Of a stretch of DNA of 64,000 nucleotides, positions 28,601 to 41,239 are shown piece after piece. The notes under the pieces are model-generated. The model was not told the origin of the DNA. It saw only the letters and a list, made by a program, of their open reading frames with translations, and searched no databases. A program made the translations under genes and the position numbers. The DNA is from Acanthaster planci (Eukaryota > Echinodermata > Asteroidea > Valvatida > Acanthasteridae), in assembly GCF_001949145.1 (NCBI RefSeq), contig NW_019091362.1:3920519-3984518 (forward strand), read 5' to 3'. Each line of letters opens with the position of its first letter. Within the stretch, counting starts at the first letter, position 1.

Positions 28601-31600
28601 GAAACGTTAAATGGTACTACAAATGCGAACACCAGTGTCTGATATGAAATATTCTCCACTGCTGGGAAATTGGACCAGTACATTGTGTAAGAAGCACGTG
28701 CACGTACGTACTGCCGTACACTTTACTCTTACCAAGGCACAGAGAACAGTTTTACAAATTTGTAATGTAAGTTTGCTCAGGGCAAACATAACAGACTTTT
28801 CCCTTACATCACTTAGTTGGGCTACAGTTAGGTTGCGGCCTGCGATCGGCTGAGATTTCTTTTGTGAAATGATACCCTCTCGAGTATGGCCTTATGTAAA
28901 AAGCTGAAGAATCACTTGACGTATATGTAAATGTAATGTAAGAGATGCTAAACACGTGTACCTGCGCGACCCAACTCGTGATTTGTTTGTATCCATAGAA
29001 CAATATCGAGCCCTTGTAAAATGCCAGCATGCTACGTGATATCCCATCTCCCTTTATCTCATCTACAAAGAGGCTAGCTCTTTATGAGAATGTGGCCCTT
29101 CTCACATTTCCACGCCACTAGTCTCTGTTTACTGTCTGCTCTTGCACAGGCCCTGTGCAGTCCCTAGGTACATGTACACATATATGACTCTAAAATACAT
29201 TTATGTCATTGCTTCATTAAAAAATGTCCCTGTGCTTGGTTACCTTCAATTATCTTATCCGCTTTGTGGAGAAACATGAGGAGGCACATTTTAATTAAAA
29301 AGACCTGACACTCCTTTGATGGCGGAATTGCATGGCATGTATGCAGTGAACAAACTTCTGGGTGCATATGCGTGTATGCGCCCGGAGGTTTATGGGTGTT
29401 TGCAAATGGAGGACCCATGAGCAATTTCTTTTGAAGTAAAGTCTTTGCACCAGGTACATATGTTCCTACTAGTGTTGTTTCTTCTTTGGTTTGAGCCAAT
29501 AGCACCCATGTACTATTTCCGTGGGCAACATGCCAAGCCAATCACCCTTACGGCTTTATGACCACACTTTCAATCAAGAGTGTTTTCTCACATAGTTTGG
29601 TGCATCTGGTTTATCTCTTGAGGAGCTGTAAAACATCTGCCTCATCCTACTGCTGCACTGAGTTTCTGTTTTGTAAACGTGTATTTGAAATTTTGGGATT
29701 TTGACTCTTAAAAGCTGCATCTTTTTCTTAATGGAGTTTGCCTAGGATACCGGAAATAAAGGTACAGTAGTAGTGGCATAATAGCAGTGATACTCGAGAA
29801 ACTTTGGCCTGAGTACCTTGGCCTTTGAAAATGAGTACTGGGAATCTGATTGATCATCTTCAGAAACAGGGATTCGGGGGCAAAAGTATCTGCCTATTTC
29901 TTGAATGCCAGAGTCACGTGGTGCGTCTGTTCTCTTCAATGTTTACTCCAAGTTCCCAATCAACAGACATGCAGCACCAGCGCCGCAGCACACTTCCAAC
30001 TGTACAACCTCACATCTAAGACATTTGCAGACTCGGACAAGACCTCACCGGCTCTGCTTTATCAATATGTCTCATTCAGCGATATTGTTTGTGGATGATT
30101 TTCCCTGAAATGTAATCTGTCGCATTCTTTATAAGATAAAAGATTGCCACTGAAAACTGGATTAGGAGAGGAACCATTCACTGAGCAAAGATTGTTCAAG
30201 ACTTAAGACTCTTGTACATGTAAATCTAGTTTTAAAGCATCCAGGCATCAAAGGTGGTAGTAAGTCGATTTTTACAAGTCCAAGTCAAGTCACAAGTCAA
30301 TTTAAATTTGCAAACTAAGCCAAGTCACAAGTCAGTTTGGTCGAAAAACTAGCAAGTCAAAAGACTTTTTGTCCAAGTCTAAGCCACAGCCAAGTGATTG
30401 AGATGTGGCCTTGGGTAAACAAGACCGAAACAGAAGTCGCGAACTGAATAAAGTCTTCAGCTGATTATTTTAAGAATGCACGGTGTAAGCTGATGGACCA
30501 ACTTTAATACTTTAATGGGTTTGATTGAATAGTTCTCTGACTTGCACTGGTAACAAGTCAAAAACTGATATTTACATGTACAAGTCATATGTACATATAC
30601 AGGAAGCAACTCAAGTCCGAGTCAAGTAACACGAGACTACAACTCTGCCAGGCAACGGAGATTTTTTTGAAACAAACTTTCCGTGTAAGTATACTCTTTT
30701 TCTACCATTTGGGGTGTGATACGAGTGCACTTTTTATCAACACCTATACATGTACATGTATATTGTAGTATGGACAACAGAGGGCACCATTGCTGTGATG
30801 TCACTCAGGGAAAACCACAGACATAAAACATGCGGCCATACATCCAGTGCCTCTACCGTACATGTAGCGATCATTTTTGGGGTATTTTGTTTGTTCCAGA
30901 CTATGAAACTACGGGTCTAGATACAAGTAGTGTTGCCAGGATGAGTAATACAAATTGGACATTTCAGATGATAATACATCCATGCTGAAAATACTGCGAA
31001 TATTTACTATTTGGGGAAACGTTTGTCCAATATTTTCAAAAGATGAGATTGTTCTTTCAATAAATCAGAGCTTTGAACAGTTGCACTGTTGTCCACCTTT
31101 GTTGCGCACATTCAAAAAACCTCATCGAATACCCAGGACTACATGTAATTTGATTTTCATATTAATGGTAAAGGATGATTTCAACTACTCTTCTTCATTA
31201 ACAGTCTCGACTGCACATTTACTAAAAGAGTATTCTTGCTTATAAATTTTTGAACCTCCCAATGCAGCATACATTATAAAGCACAAACATTTTCACTCCT
31301 TGGGGCTTGTGGCCTGGTCCCAAATATACTTGATTTTTTTTTTTTTGTGGCGCGCCCTCGTACTGCTGGCTCCTTGATTTTCCATCAAGAGCACATTTTA
31401 GAAGCACCCCCTCTCCTGAGATTTATTTCTCCTCTCCAGCACTTCCCAATTTAGCAAGGTGTGGGTCATGTGCCTGCACTCATACGAAGGAGCAATGTGA
31501 TGCTATCAAACATGGTGACATCAACTTTCATGGAAATGAACAAGGAATTGTGAGATATGCATGCACAGTGTACTTTGGATACATCTGCTAGATTCTGTCT

Positions 31601-32966
31601 CACACCTCCAGACATTTCCTTTGGGATTTAATGTTAAAAGTAGGCAGACAGTCTACAAAATAACTTGAAAAATCTTTTTTATAGGTAAGGGTTTTGTGAC
31701 AATTTCCATTTTCACTGCCCTTCCCTGATGCTTAAATTAACCGACCATACATGGAAAAAGCCCTGGGCAAACTTACTCCCATAAATCCCATTTGGCACCA
31801 ACCCAGAAAAATAAGGAAGACATTAAAGCAACTGAACCAAACAGTGCTCCTACATGTGCAAGAACTAGTACATGGTTAGCGGCGCAACTTCAAGCAAGAC
31901 AAAACTGTGTTTTTTCCCACACACGAAAGGTAACACTGTTTGAAGTCCTAAGATCCTTCAGATTTCCTTTTCACATAAAAGCTCAGAAAAAGCTTTTGAA
32001 TTTTGTCCCTAAATGTACATCAGTTAATGGCCCTTTATTTCGGTACAAATAATCAATTCAGCCATTCGGCATCGAATGCACTTCTCTCATCCTCCAGAGA
32101 TGACCAACGATTCTCAGAGTTCACATTTTAACCTGCAGGCAGTGCAGTCTTGGCACATAGCGGGATGCAGTCCGCCTGACCCTCTTGACAATTTGACCCT
32201 TTTCCTTTTTACATACAGAATACACACTCCACTGTCCACATAATGTACATGTATTTGACAAACCCAAGGCATTTTATTGCCTAGTCTCTCTTGGCCCTTC
32301 TCTGGCTGTTGAATTGATTTTTTTTTGCTGCGTTGTATGCAATTCTCCAGGGGTCAATAAATGATGACCTACGCCTGTATGTACATGTGAGCACAACAGT
32401 GTAACAAATATAAAGGACACAGATGTACAGTACATGTATGTGCACCAAGTACGCTACACTTTAACAGCAAATTTAATTTCATTTCATTTATTTGCCAGAT
32501 GAAAGGACATACAAAAATAAGCAAATTACATACAAGAGGCACACCCAAAAACATCTCAATGCATTACATGAGAGATATAAATAATTGCACAGTAACTAAA
32601 AAACCAGACTGCTCAAGCAAACTATCAACACAGCACAAAAATGTAACTACAGTGTACCAACCTTCAAGTGCAACACAGCAATACTCACACTCTCTCACAC
32701 AACCCGATCATGTCCATGAGGGAGATTACCAACACCCTCTACATATATACAGACGAACAAAACATACGAACTGGGAGAACCTCTGGCAGGAGTTACCAAA
32801 ATAGTGACAGAGTCACTTTCAAAGTGGCTCAACCTAAAATTCCCCAAGAAACGCAACAAGGACAACCCAAACAGAAAGCAGCGTTGTGGCTTCTCCCTCA
32901 TGGAGAAGACAGGGAAAAAAGGAAAAGGACACAAAAAGAAAAAAGAATATTAGGTTATTATATTAC
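25661..32966. other. Gene-free stretch, presumed intron
   Basis: Contains an A-rich run with G interruptions (26289-26316), A12 near 27100, ACATGT arrays (27306-27323, 27439-27456, 28385-28400) and the CAAGTC repeat. CpG-retaining DNA at 28800-29040 is unremarkable otherwise. No exon recognised. Confidence 0.55.
30262..30400. repeat. Degenerate CAAGTC(A) repeat
   Basis: Around ten imperfect copies of CAAGTCACAAGTCA-like sequence. A second, more decayed patch (AAGTCC/CAAGTC) is at 18630-18790, partly in the opposite orientation. No gene. Confidence 0.65.
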
Positions 32967-33140
32967 GCTAGCTACAAACTTTCTTTTTAAACCCTGAAAA
33001 ACTCAATTGATTTTTTTCAAAGGAAAGGCAGTGCTGTGGAGTGACATTTTTGTTTGCTAGTTACAAGCTTTCTTTTTAAACCCTGAAAAACTCAATTGAT
33101 TTTTTTCAAAGGAAAGGCAGTGCTGTGGAGTGACATTTTT
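32967..33140. repeat. Recent tandem duplication, 89-bp unit
   Basis: Two copies (32967-33055 and 33056-33140) differ at two bases near the start (gctagCtacaaAc against gctagTtacaaGc) and are otherwise identical. The break after the second copy falls at a G run. No gene is affected. Confidence 0.9.
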
Positions 33141-33653
33141 GGGGGAGGGGACGGGCAAAATCAGTTCAATATTACATGTATGTATTGTACGTGTATATTG
33201 CACCGGTATATTCCTCAAAAGGAAAAAGACGGTTATATTTATTTATAAATTACATGTATATTCTGATACTGAACGATTTGAGATACTTATAACCAAAGGA
33301 TGATCCCCCTGAGGTCCAAACACATTCATCATGAACTTTCCTAGGGAGGAAAAATCAGAAAACTGCACAGAAATCATCAAAATAGATAAAGCCTGCGACT
33401 TGCATAAGGAAAAATCTACTCAAAGTTAAATTTCACGGACAGACAGCTCCCTTTTCTGTACAAATGCATGCAATCTTCAAGTCCCCTAAATAAATCTGTA
33501 AAACCTTGAAATTTCCGAAGAGATACGTACCGGTGCCTTTACAGTCCTCCCCAGGCTGAGTTAGGGATTAAGGTAAGCCCAGCAGCTTTGATCAATGGTC
33601 AAGAAAGCCATCAATCAAGAAGGCCAAACTGATGCACTCAAAATAAAGACTTT

Positions 33654-33772
33654 GGCCGTGTCCGAAACGGGCTTCCAGAGCTACGGCTAGGTCTATTGTC
33701 TATGCGTCTCCACGCATTTCCAATGGAGCGAAGACCTAGACCTAGCTCTAGACAACAGATTCGGATGCAGCC
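33654..33772. mobile_element. Short MITE-like element with GGCCGTGTCCGAA ends
   Basis: About 40-bp arms are inverted copies at roughly 70% identity, from GGCCGTGTCCGAAACGGG on the left to the complement of TCGGATGCAGCC on the right. Both arms carry AGCTAsGkCTAGGTCT. T-rich flanks (ttt/tttt) may be a short target duplication. A related end occurs at 58388. Confidence 0.5.
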
Positions 33773-33990
33773 TTTTGCTTGTTGAGACCTCACTGGCTCG
33801 CACGCATGTACAGTACACTGCACGTGTGATATACATCAATCCTGGTATGGGATGCACCGTCAAAACTACACAGGAATAGGCCTACAAAATACACAACGTA
33901 TGCACATTGCACTGCAATAATTCTCTAACATCTGACAAGAAAGAGATCAAGCTTGCAGTTATCATTTTCTGGTGAAAAAATGTTTTTTAA

Positions 33991-34093
33991 TATGTACAGT
34001 GTACATGTACATGTACACGTAATTCCTTACCATGTCTACATGTACAGTATATTGGTATATTTGGCGCCTCTTAATGTACCGGTACATGTACAT
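33991..34093. repeat. ACATGT/ACCGGT mixed array
   Basis: TGTACAGTGTACATGTACATGTACACG at the left and TGTACCGGTACATGTACATC at the right, with weaker words between. The palindromes ACCGGT and ACATGT abut each other, a combination seen several times in this window. Confidence 0.8.
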
Positions 34094-35146
34094 CTGAATA
34101 ATGGCAAAAATTCTAGTATTGATACGGTTCCTGCACTAATGCACACTTTCAATGATGAATGCTTGCATACATACATAGTAGTTGCACTTTTCCCATACAA
34201 ACATGTACACATACCAATACATGTACCGTACATACTGGTACTCCAACATACCGGTAACTCTCCAGTCATTGTGTGGAGAAGCTGCCCATAAAAACCCTCC
34301 CACTTCATGCGCCAAATAAACCACTGGTACATTACTCTTTGTGATGCACCAAAATTTCCTGCATGTCTCATGAAGGACATTTTATGCCAGTTGAGATACA
34401 GTCTGGATTTGATCAGAATAATGCAAAACTGCTCTGTGGGAGTTTCAGTTTTCAAAGGAGTTTATAAAGAACAGTTGATTGATATGGTTTTTGTGCAAGC
34501 CTGTGCTTTAACACTTGCAGCACTTTCCTCCACATTTTTCAACTACCTGGTACATAACCATCCATTATCTAGATGTCAAATTAGTGACACATCAAAACAA
34601 ACAGCCAAGTGTCCTCTTTCCAAGGGTGACTTGTGACTCACTGGTATTTTCACAGAGAGGGTCACATAGTTGTACTTACAAGTAAGTGTGTGTCTATTTA
34701 CCTGTATATGTACATATATTTATATACAAAGTTTGTTTTCTCCCCACCTACCCTGTGCACTGTCCCCCCAGGGTACATGTATAAGCCCCTAGGGTGGGGA
34801 GTTTTGTCATGCAGTGCAATTTTTACCACTAGTACCCCCCATCAACATCAACACTATACAGACGTGCTGCCCTACCGTTAGCTGGCATGGGGTGGGGATT
34901 TTTGACAGAGGTGGGGATCGAGGGGCCTGAGGAATGACAGGAAACAATTGAAAGTGCAAACACTAGTGTGCACTTCTCAGCACTGCAAAAATAACCACCA
35001 GCAAACTGAAGCCCAAATTTGACTGAAGCCGCAGAACAGCTTGCAGATGGTGCCAAACTGTAAGACGTGCGCTGGCCCAGCAGAGGATGACGGCGTATTA
35101 CTTGGGTCACTAGCCAAGGTACAGGCAAAGATGGTATAGCGCTGTG

Positions 35147-35340
35147 TAGCGGCGCAAGATGGGGAACTTCACCGTGAATACGCGTAAAACATTGTTATCA
35201 CATGGGCGCCATTCTGGTTGGACTACGCCTATGCACATGCGCAGGCACCGCGACAGGCACGCACACACATGAACGTTCACACTCGATGGCGCCCATGGTG
35301 ATAACACCTTTATGGCCAAATTACCCATCTTGCGCCGCTA
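35147..35340. mobile_element. MITE-like element, TAGCGGCGCAAGATGGG ends
   Basis: The outer 17 bp (TAGCGGCGCAAGATGGG) are identical at both ends in inverted orientation. An inner pair, TGTTATCAC(C)ATGGGCGCCAT, is also inverted. The element starts and ends with TA, as in a TA target duplication. It is rich in CpG within CpG-poor DNA, suggesting recent insertion. Length is 194 bp with no coding capacity. Confidence 0.7.
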
Positions 35341-36582
35341 TATAATCTTTGGTACAGGTACATGTACGTACACCGGTATGTGGCTGGTATAAGGCACATG
35401 CACAGGGCTACCTACAGTCCAAGTTACATGTACGTACATGTACATACATACCTGAAGCTGTTGAAACAGATTTGGCATGTTCTGCATGAACAAACTAGTG
35501 AAAGTACCGGTAGATCCCCAGTGGATTGACCCATCTTCATTGAACATTGTTACACGTACCCTACGAGTAACATATGGGTAGGCATTCGATGCATTCAGGG
35601 GACAAGTTCTTTTGTTAGGAAAATTTGAACTGAGTTGTGGGGATATTTCTGAGTCCCCACTACGTTTTGGGTCCTCGCAAAATTGGTGAAATGTCGAGTG
35701 GGTGTACATGTACTGTACCAGTATTCCAGTTAACATCAAGAATCAAACCCAGTACATTCAGTAGATGCAAAGCTGATGGATAACGTACCCTGATGTACTA
35801 AAGGGTTGCTTGCATGTGTACCGATACACCCGTTCACTATGGACATGCATGCATGCTTTATATGTCTACAACCAAAAACCATTGGAAACTGGCAAATTCT
35901 GCCATTAATGCCAACCTGTTGATGGCCTACAACTACCGTTATTTTGGAACTCAAATGAAATTGACGCTGCATGCATTTTAGTACCTCAGCAAGGATCAAC
36001 AGACTGGTACACCTGCTGGTAAATTTTATGTACACGACTACGTGCCATGAAAGTCAATATCCATCATTTTCGTTACCGCTAGCTCTCCAACATTCTATAC
36101 AAGTGCTTATGCATGTAATTCATTTCATGAAGGATTTCTTAGTCCAAATCATAACAGGGCAATCTTAATTAAACTGCTTCCTCATTTACATGTATTACTT
36201 CCTATGCATGGCTACACATGCAAATGGATTAACAGGACACATCTGGAATTGATGTGACATTTCATCTGGTCATTCAATATATGTACCGTATTATTTGAAG
36301 TGATGCGGCAAATTGTGAGCAACTGTGAAAACTGCTCCTAGTGAGTGCGGAGATGGTGCACTGTAGGCACATCTATCCAATTTCAGAAATGGATTGACTT
36401 ACACCTCACTCCTGTGGCAACTTTGCTGGGAAACTTTTTGAATCCTCCAAAAATCTTCCCCTGGTTCCACGGGACATTCTTTGTACTTGATTCAACAGTC
36501 AAGGGGCAGTCCAGAACTGTAATTCATCAAGGGCCGTTGGGGTTAATGTGTGATTCTATGGGCAGCTTCAAGGAAAAAACAG

Positions 36583-36609
36583 ACACACACACACACACAC
36601 ACACACACA
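36583..36609. repeat. (AC)n microsatellite at the assembly gap
   Basis: About 13 AC units, then AAGTGTGTA, then the run of Ns. The AC/GT self-complementary pair may explain why assembly stopped here. Confidence 0.95.
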
Positions 36610-36617
36610 AGTGTGTA

Positions 36618-36841
36618 NNNNNNNNNNNNNNNNNNNNNNNNNNNNNNNNNNNNNNNNNNNNNNNNNNNNNNNNNNNNNNNNNNNNNNNNNNNNNNNNNNN
36701 NNNNNNNNNNNNNNNNNNNNNNNNNNNNNNNNNNNNNNNNNNNNNNNNNNNNNNNNNNNNNNNNNNNNNNNNNNNNNNNNNNNNNNNNNNNNNNNNNNNN
36801 NNNNNNNNNNNNNNNNNNNNNNNNNNNNNNNNNNNNNNNNN
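36618..36841. other. Assembly gap (224 N)
   Basis: Unsequenced or unresolved bases. Open frames spanning it are meaningless, and its true length may differ. Confidence 0.99.
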
Positions 36842-37211
36842 TGCAACTATGCTGTTCAAGTTCACATGTAATCTGTGGTTAAGAGAATGTGTGGATGCTG
36901 CTTGTAAAACACACTACAGTTTATGTGCATACACCGTACATACATGTATGTATTCACAATGTCAACGAACTATTTTTGGAAGTACAGTACCAGCCACTAC
37001 TTGGGTATACAAAAGACCGGAAATTTTTCCTGGAGATTTGTAAATATGGAAATGCCAGTTGAAGGATGGGAATTGTCAGGGGGGGGGGAAGAAAAGGCAT
37101 ATCAGAGGTATATGTATGGGTACCGGTGCATGTTTGAATGTACCGTACTGCAGTATAACTTCACACATATGTTTGAGATGCCGTGTAGAGGGTGGGGAAT
37201 GTCTGCTACCA

Positions 37212-37469
37212 GGGGTCAATTTCATAGAGCTGCTTCAGCACAGAATTTACGTAAGCAGGAAAAAAACCTTGTATAATAAACACAGGTTAATTGCCAGCTC
37301 AAACTCTACGTGTATGTGATTGGCATGCTGTCCAAAAGACAGGTAAATACCATTCCAAAACAGTATACATCACAAGAAGTTTTGGCTGGTAACCCGATTT
37401 GTTAAGCAAGGTTTTTCACGCCTCAACAAATTTTTCACTTTTAAAAAGCAGTGCTATGAAATTGGCCCC
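37212..37469. mobile_element. MITE-like element, GGGGyCAATTTCATAG ends
   Basis: 24-bp terminal inverted repeats match at 21 positions. Subterminal TAAGCA-containing stretches also pair. The 258-bp unit has no open frame worth calling. It lies close to the assembly gap and 178 bp from another inverted-repeat element. Confidence 0.65.
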
Positions 37470-37646
37470 AGATTATGGGGAATACACAGGTGTTGAAATA
37501 CACGGGTGTCTTAAACAAAGGAAACTGAGATTAATTGATCTGTTTCTTGAATGTGACTAATTAGTTTTCTAAATGGTTTTCAGTATGTTGTCGTCTTTCG
37601 TATGACAAACAGAAATTTAAATTTCAGTCACACATGACTGAGCTTA

Positions 37647-37988
37647 TGGTTTAATGGACCACGTCAGAAATGGCTTTGCACCAGCCAAATTACAGGTTTG
37701 CACAGCGTGAAGCATTAAGTACACTACCAATATCATTAATTTAAAGACAACCACAGTTAGGGGCTTCTTCTTGAAGCAGTCTAAGCCCAGTGTCCTTCAA
37801 CATACTCCACATTTCTCTCAACGCACACTTTTGCCCTTGTTCTCATTGCTTTTAAATGGTTTCAATGCATTTTGGAGATTCTAGCAAATGTTACTTATTT
37901 CTGAAAAAAGCGAGCTCTGGACAGTATGAATTCAACATCAAAACAGCTATTGGGCGCAAAGCCATTTTTGACTTGGTCCATTAAACCA
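37647..37988. mobile_element. MITE-like element, TGGTTTAATGGACCA ends
   Basis: Inverted arms of 33 bp match at 31 positions, beginning TGGTTTAATGGACCA and continuing to ATGGCTTTGC. The 342-bp unit carries no gene. Target duplication is not clear. Confidence 0.65.
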
Positions 37989-38459
37989 CCTTGTGCTCAT
38001 TCATCCGTGACAGAAATTTGGATTTCTTGGTGTCACGCTAAAGAGGTCATCATAATGAAACCGATGATGGTTACCATTTACCAAAATAATTATTCACATT
38101 AATGAAACAAACAAATTTCTCTCTTTTTACCTTACCTTTTTTAAAAGACACCCTGAAGATGTTATGGGGATAAAAATATTATGGGGATAACAAGGTTTGT
38201 CCCCACAAAGTGGTTATGACTTTCCTGACAAAAGAAATTGTCTCCATCATGCAAAGAGAGGCCCATAACATTCCAGCATCAAAGTATAAGGTCTGGGTAA
38301 CTGAATGACATCTCATAACGAACTTTGATAAATGATGACTACAAAGTGTGAACCACAGAACAGAAAGTGAAGCCATATTAGCCAATTAAGATGAATGCAT
38401 CACTCACTGCATTGATTGTACAAAGTCAGAGCTTGTCAGACGTACAGCCACAGCTGACA

Positions 38460-38640
38460 GTCAGTGCCATTGTTAAACATTAAATGGGTTTCCGCAGCTA
38501 ACCTAAGCTTCCTGGAAAGGTTAATTAAGCACACAATAATGGCGACTATGGTCTGCCAAGCATTAATTGCTCCCATTAGGCAAATGGCAGTTTTTATTGA
38601 TGGTTGAGGCAACGTCCCGAGGGAGAAATAGCAAAAATCA
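38460..38640. promoter_or_regulatory. Candidate enhancer with homeodomain-type sites
   Basis: TTAATTAA (38521-38528), ATTAATTG (38562-38569) and CATTAG (38574-38579) lie within 60 bases of each other. TTTTATTGATGG follows, along with CAGCTG near the left edge. This density of TAAT cores in non-microsatellite DNA is typical of developmental enhancers. Inference only. Confidence 0.3.
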
Positions 38641-39870
38641 GCAAAAAAGGTTTAAAATGAGTATGTAATATGGCTCCATTTCAATTGATTTACGTCTTGG
38701 CTGGGAGCATGTGGCCTACATTCACGTCTGTCTGCTGTGAGACACTTTGTGCATATCAGCATGTTTTTTCAAAACAATTCATCATACATGTACATGTATG
38801 CAGGTGTTCCTAAACGGATAGATTACGGTCCGTACAGTGCCCTGGTCCAATATTTGTTGTTCTTTTTCATAGCCCAAGAAGTTAATGTTTATGAACTGGT
38901 ACATCCATTTTGCCTTTACTGAATTTCAGTATTGGTATATAACCTACATTCATGTACATGGTCAGTAACTTCTTCACTCTGAAAAGGACTGTGAATCATG
39001 AATATGTACAATGAGACACATGCACATGTACTACACCACAGCGTGAAAAGGCATATTCAGAACCAAATTTGTGGGGGGGGGCTACTTTTTTTGGGGGGGG
39101 CAGTGGCAGTGGCCAAATTTTTTTTAGAAACGAGTAACGCTTTATTGCCTGTCTGAGGGGTGAGGCAACATTTTGGGGCTTTTTAAAGGAAGAGAAATAA
39201 ATCAAACAAAAATTGCCTTTCGTTATTTTTCCTTTTTTTCAACGGCCTCCCCTCTGGAACCACCTATGTTAGCACAAAAAAAATCGCCTGTACATGTACA
39301 TCTATGCAACCTACAAGTATATGGTTTCTATACAAATGTCTACAGGTGAGTTTTGAGTGAAATTTGTGAGTGAAACTTTTCTTTGAATGACAGGGTGGCA
39401 AGAAATGTGTACACAGTGACATTGATCGTTGTACTGGTGAAAACCCAAAATGTTTTGCACTTCCTCCATGATATTGGACGAGATCTTTTTATTAAGTCTG
39501 CACAGTAGTACATGTACCTTTGGATACGCTAACGGTAAGACTGAAACTTAACGGAGCCTCTACTGATAGCGAACAGATTTTAGAAATATGCATAGTACAG
39601 TGTATCTACCATTTTGGAAGCTTAGTTTTCCATACCAATCTGACTTGGTAATTACTGACCTGCTCATAAGTGTTATGAAAGGCCCATGGCAAATTGTGTA
39701 TGTTTTTTTGGAGTTGCAGGTTTGGCCGGAATTTTTATAAGTGGAACACCCCCTTTAATTCCTCAAGCAACACAAAGTGAAACCAATTGATTTTACATGT
39801 ACCTTGAACAAAGGTATAAAAAACCACATCTTTGTTTAGTCCTTGACAATTCTTCTTTCTTGATGTGGAT

Positions 39871-39913
39871 TACATGTACATGTACACAACACCTACATGT
39901 ACATGTACATGTA
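39871..39913. repeat. (ACATGT)n microsatellite
   Basis: TACATGTACATGTACAC and then a 20-base uninterrupted TACATGTACATGTACATGTA, separated by seven bases. This is the longest clean hexamer run seen in the window. Confidence 0.9.
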
Positions 39914-41239
39914 AAACTTTACTTGTCTTCATCAAAGCTCACACTGACATGACTTACTTCTGAATACATGCAAAGCACATGTTTGTCCACACATGACACA
40001 TGTGGAATGGCTTTGGGCCCTAATTATAACCTTATTAGGATGTGTATGTCCAAATAGTCAAATTTATGCAAATTGGTAAAAAACAAAAGTGAAGCCTATT
40101 TGGTACTTTTACAAAAGGTTGGGGCCTCATTTTCATGTATGCAAATGAGGTGGTAGTGGTTTCTGTACAGTTTAAAAGCATTGCATTGCCAGCAATGCAT
40201 GGTTCTGACAGTGTCGGACGTACAGGGTGTCGGACGTACACATCTGATTCCACAATTTTTGAGTATTTGAAAAAATAATTGGGGGAGTTAAGCTGATGTC
40301 TAGAAAGAAGGAACTAATCGTGCTTTGTATTGTAACTTTGGCAGCCTTTTGCTAAAGGGTGTACTGAGGGGTAAAAAAACTGTCATTTTGGTGTCAGACG
40401 AAAAGTAAGTGTTATAAAATGAGACATTACATAGAATTTCAAAAGGAAAATGAAAATTCATTTCTGTCATGGTTTACTTATTGGGGCACTCTTCAAACTG
40501 TAACAAAACTGGAACAAAAAATTACTATCAGGCAAAAAAACAGAAAATACTTCAGAGGGGAAATATTTTCCCCAATTTCTCGGTATTTAAAACCAATTTT
40601 TCAGTATCATATAAAAGCCAAATTCTTGAATGTTGTCAGAAATGAAGTATGTTTCATGAAAGTATACACCATAAGCTTCAAAATGATATACAATTAGTCA
40701 CATTTGGACCAGTTTGAAATTTTGGCCCAGAGGTTGATGTTTCCGTGGAACTGCCCTGAACTAACGCATGGCAAGTGTGAATGTTTGGACAAATTCAGAC
40801 CCAAAGCAGCCACATCAATCTAACAGTGTTTAATTAAGTACCATGTTGCAAAACAGGAACGCTGACACTCTATCTCCAGTCGACAGATTATACAGAGTAT
40901 GTACCGAGCATGTACACATCGTAGGACTCTTATCAATATTTCCCACCTAAAAGTCCCAACATGCAAGGACCCCAAGGAGTAGGGAGCATTAATGATGTGC
41001 AGCTACATGTATGTATGTAGGTACCGATATGTCATTTGCCAAGCTCGCACATAATTATGTGCATCAGTCGCATTCTTGTCTGCTTTTTGATATGCTGCCA
41101 GCATTCAGCAGCTGTCAAAAACAGAGATTTGTTTCATGATTTATGTTCAAAAGCCGTATCTTCCAAGTGATCCCTGTTCCAGGTTGTATCATGCTTATTG
41201 GGGTGCACATGATCCCTGGCTACATGGTGTTTCAGGTTT

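Noticed and set aside
31670-31690. Plus-strand recursive-splice look-alike (CTTTTTTATAG|GTAAGG)
   Set aside because: No plus-strand gene is supported here; the donor half is weaker than at 13580. Similar weak cases at 7205 and 39345.
36345-37043. 232-codon frame
   Set aside because: Mostly N gap; not interpretable.
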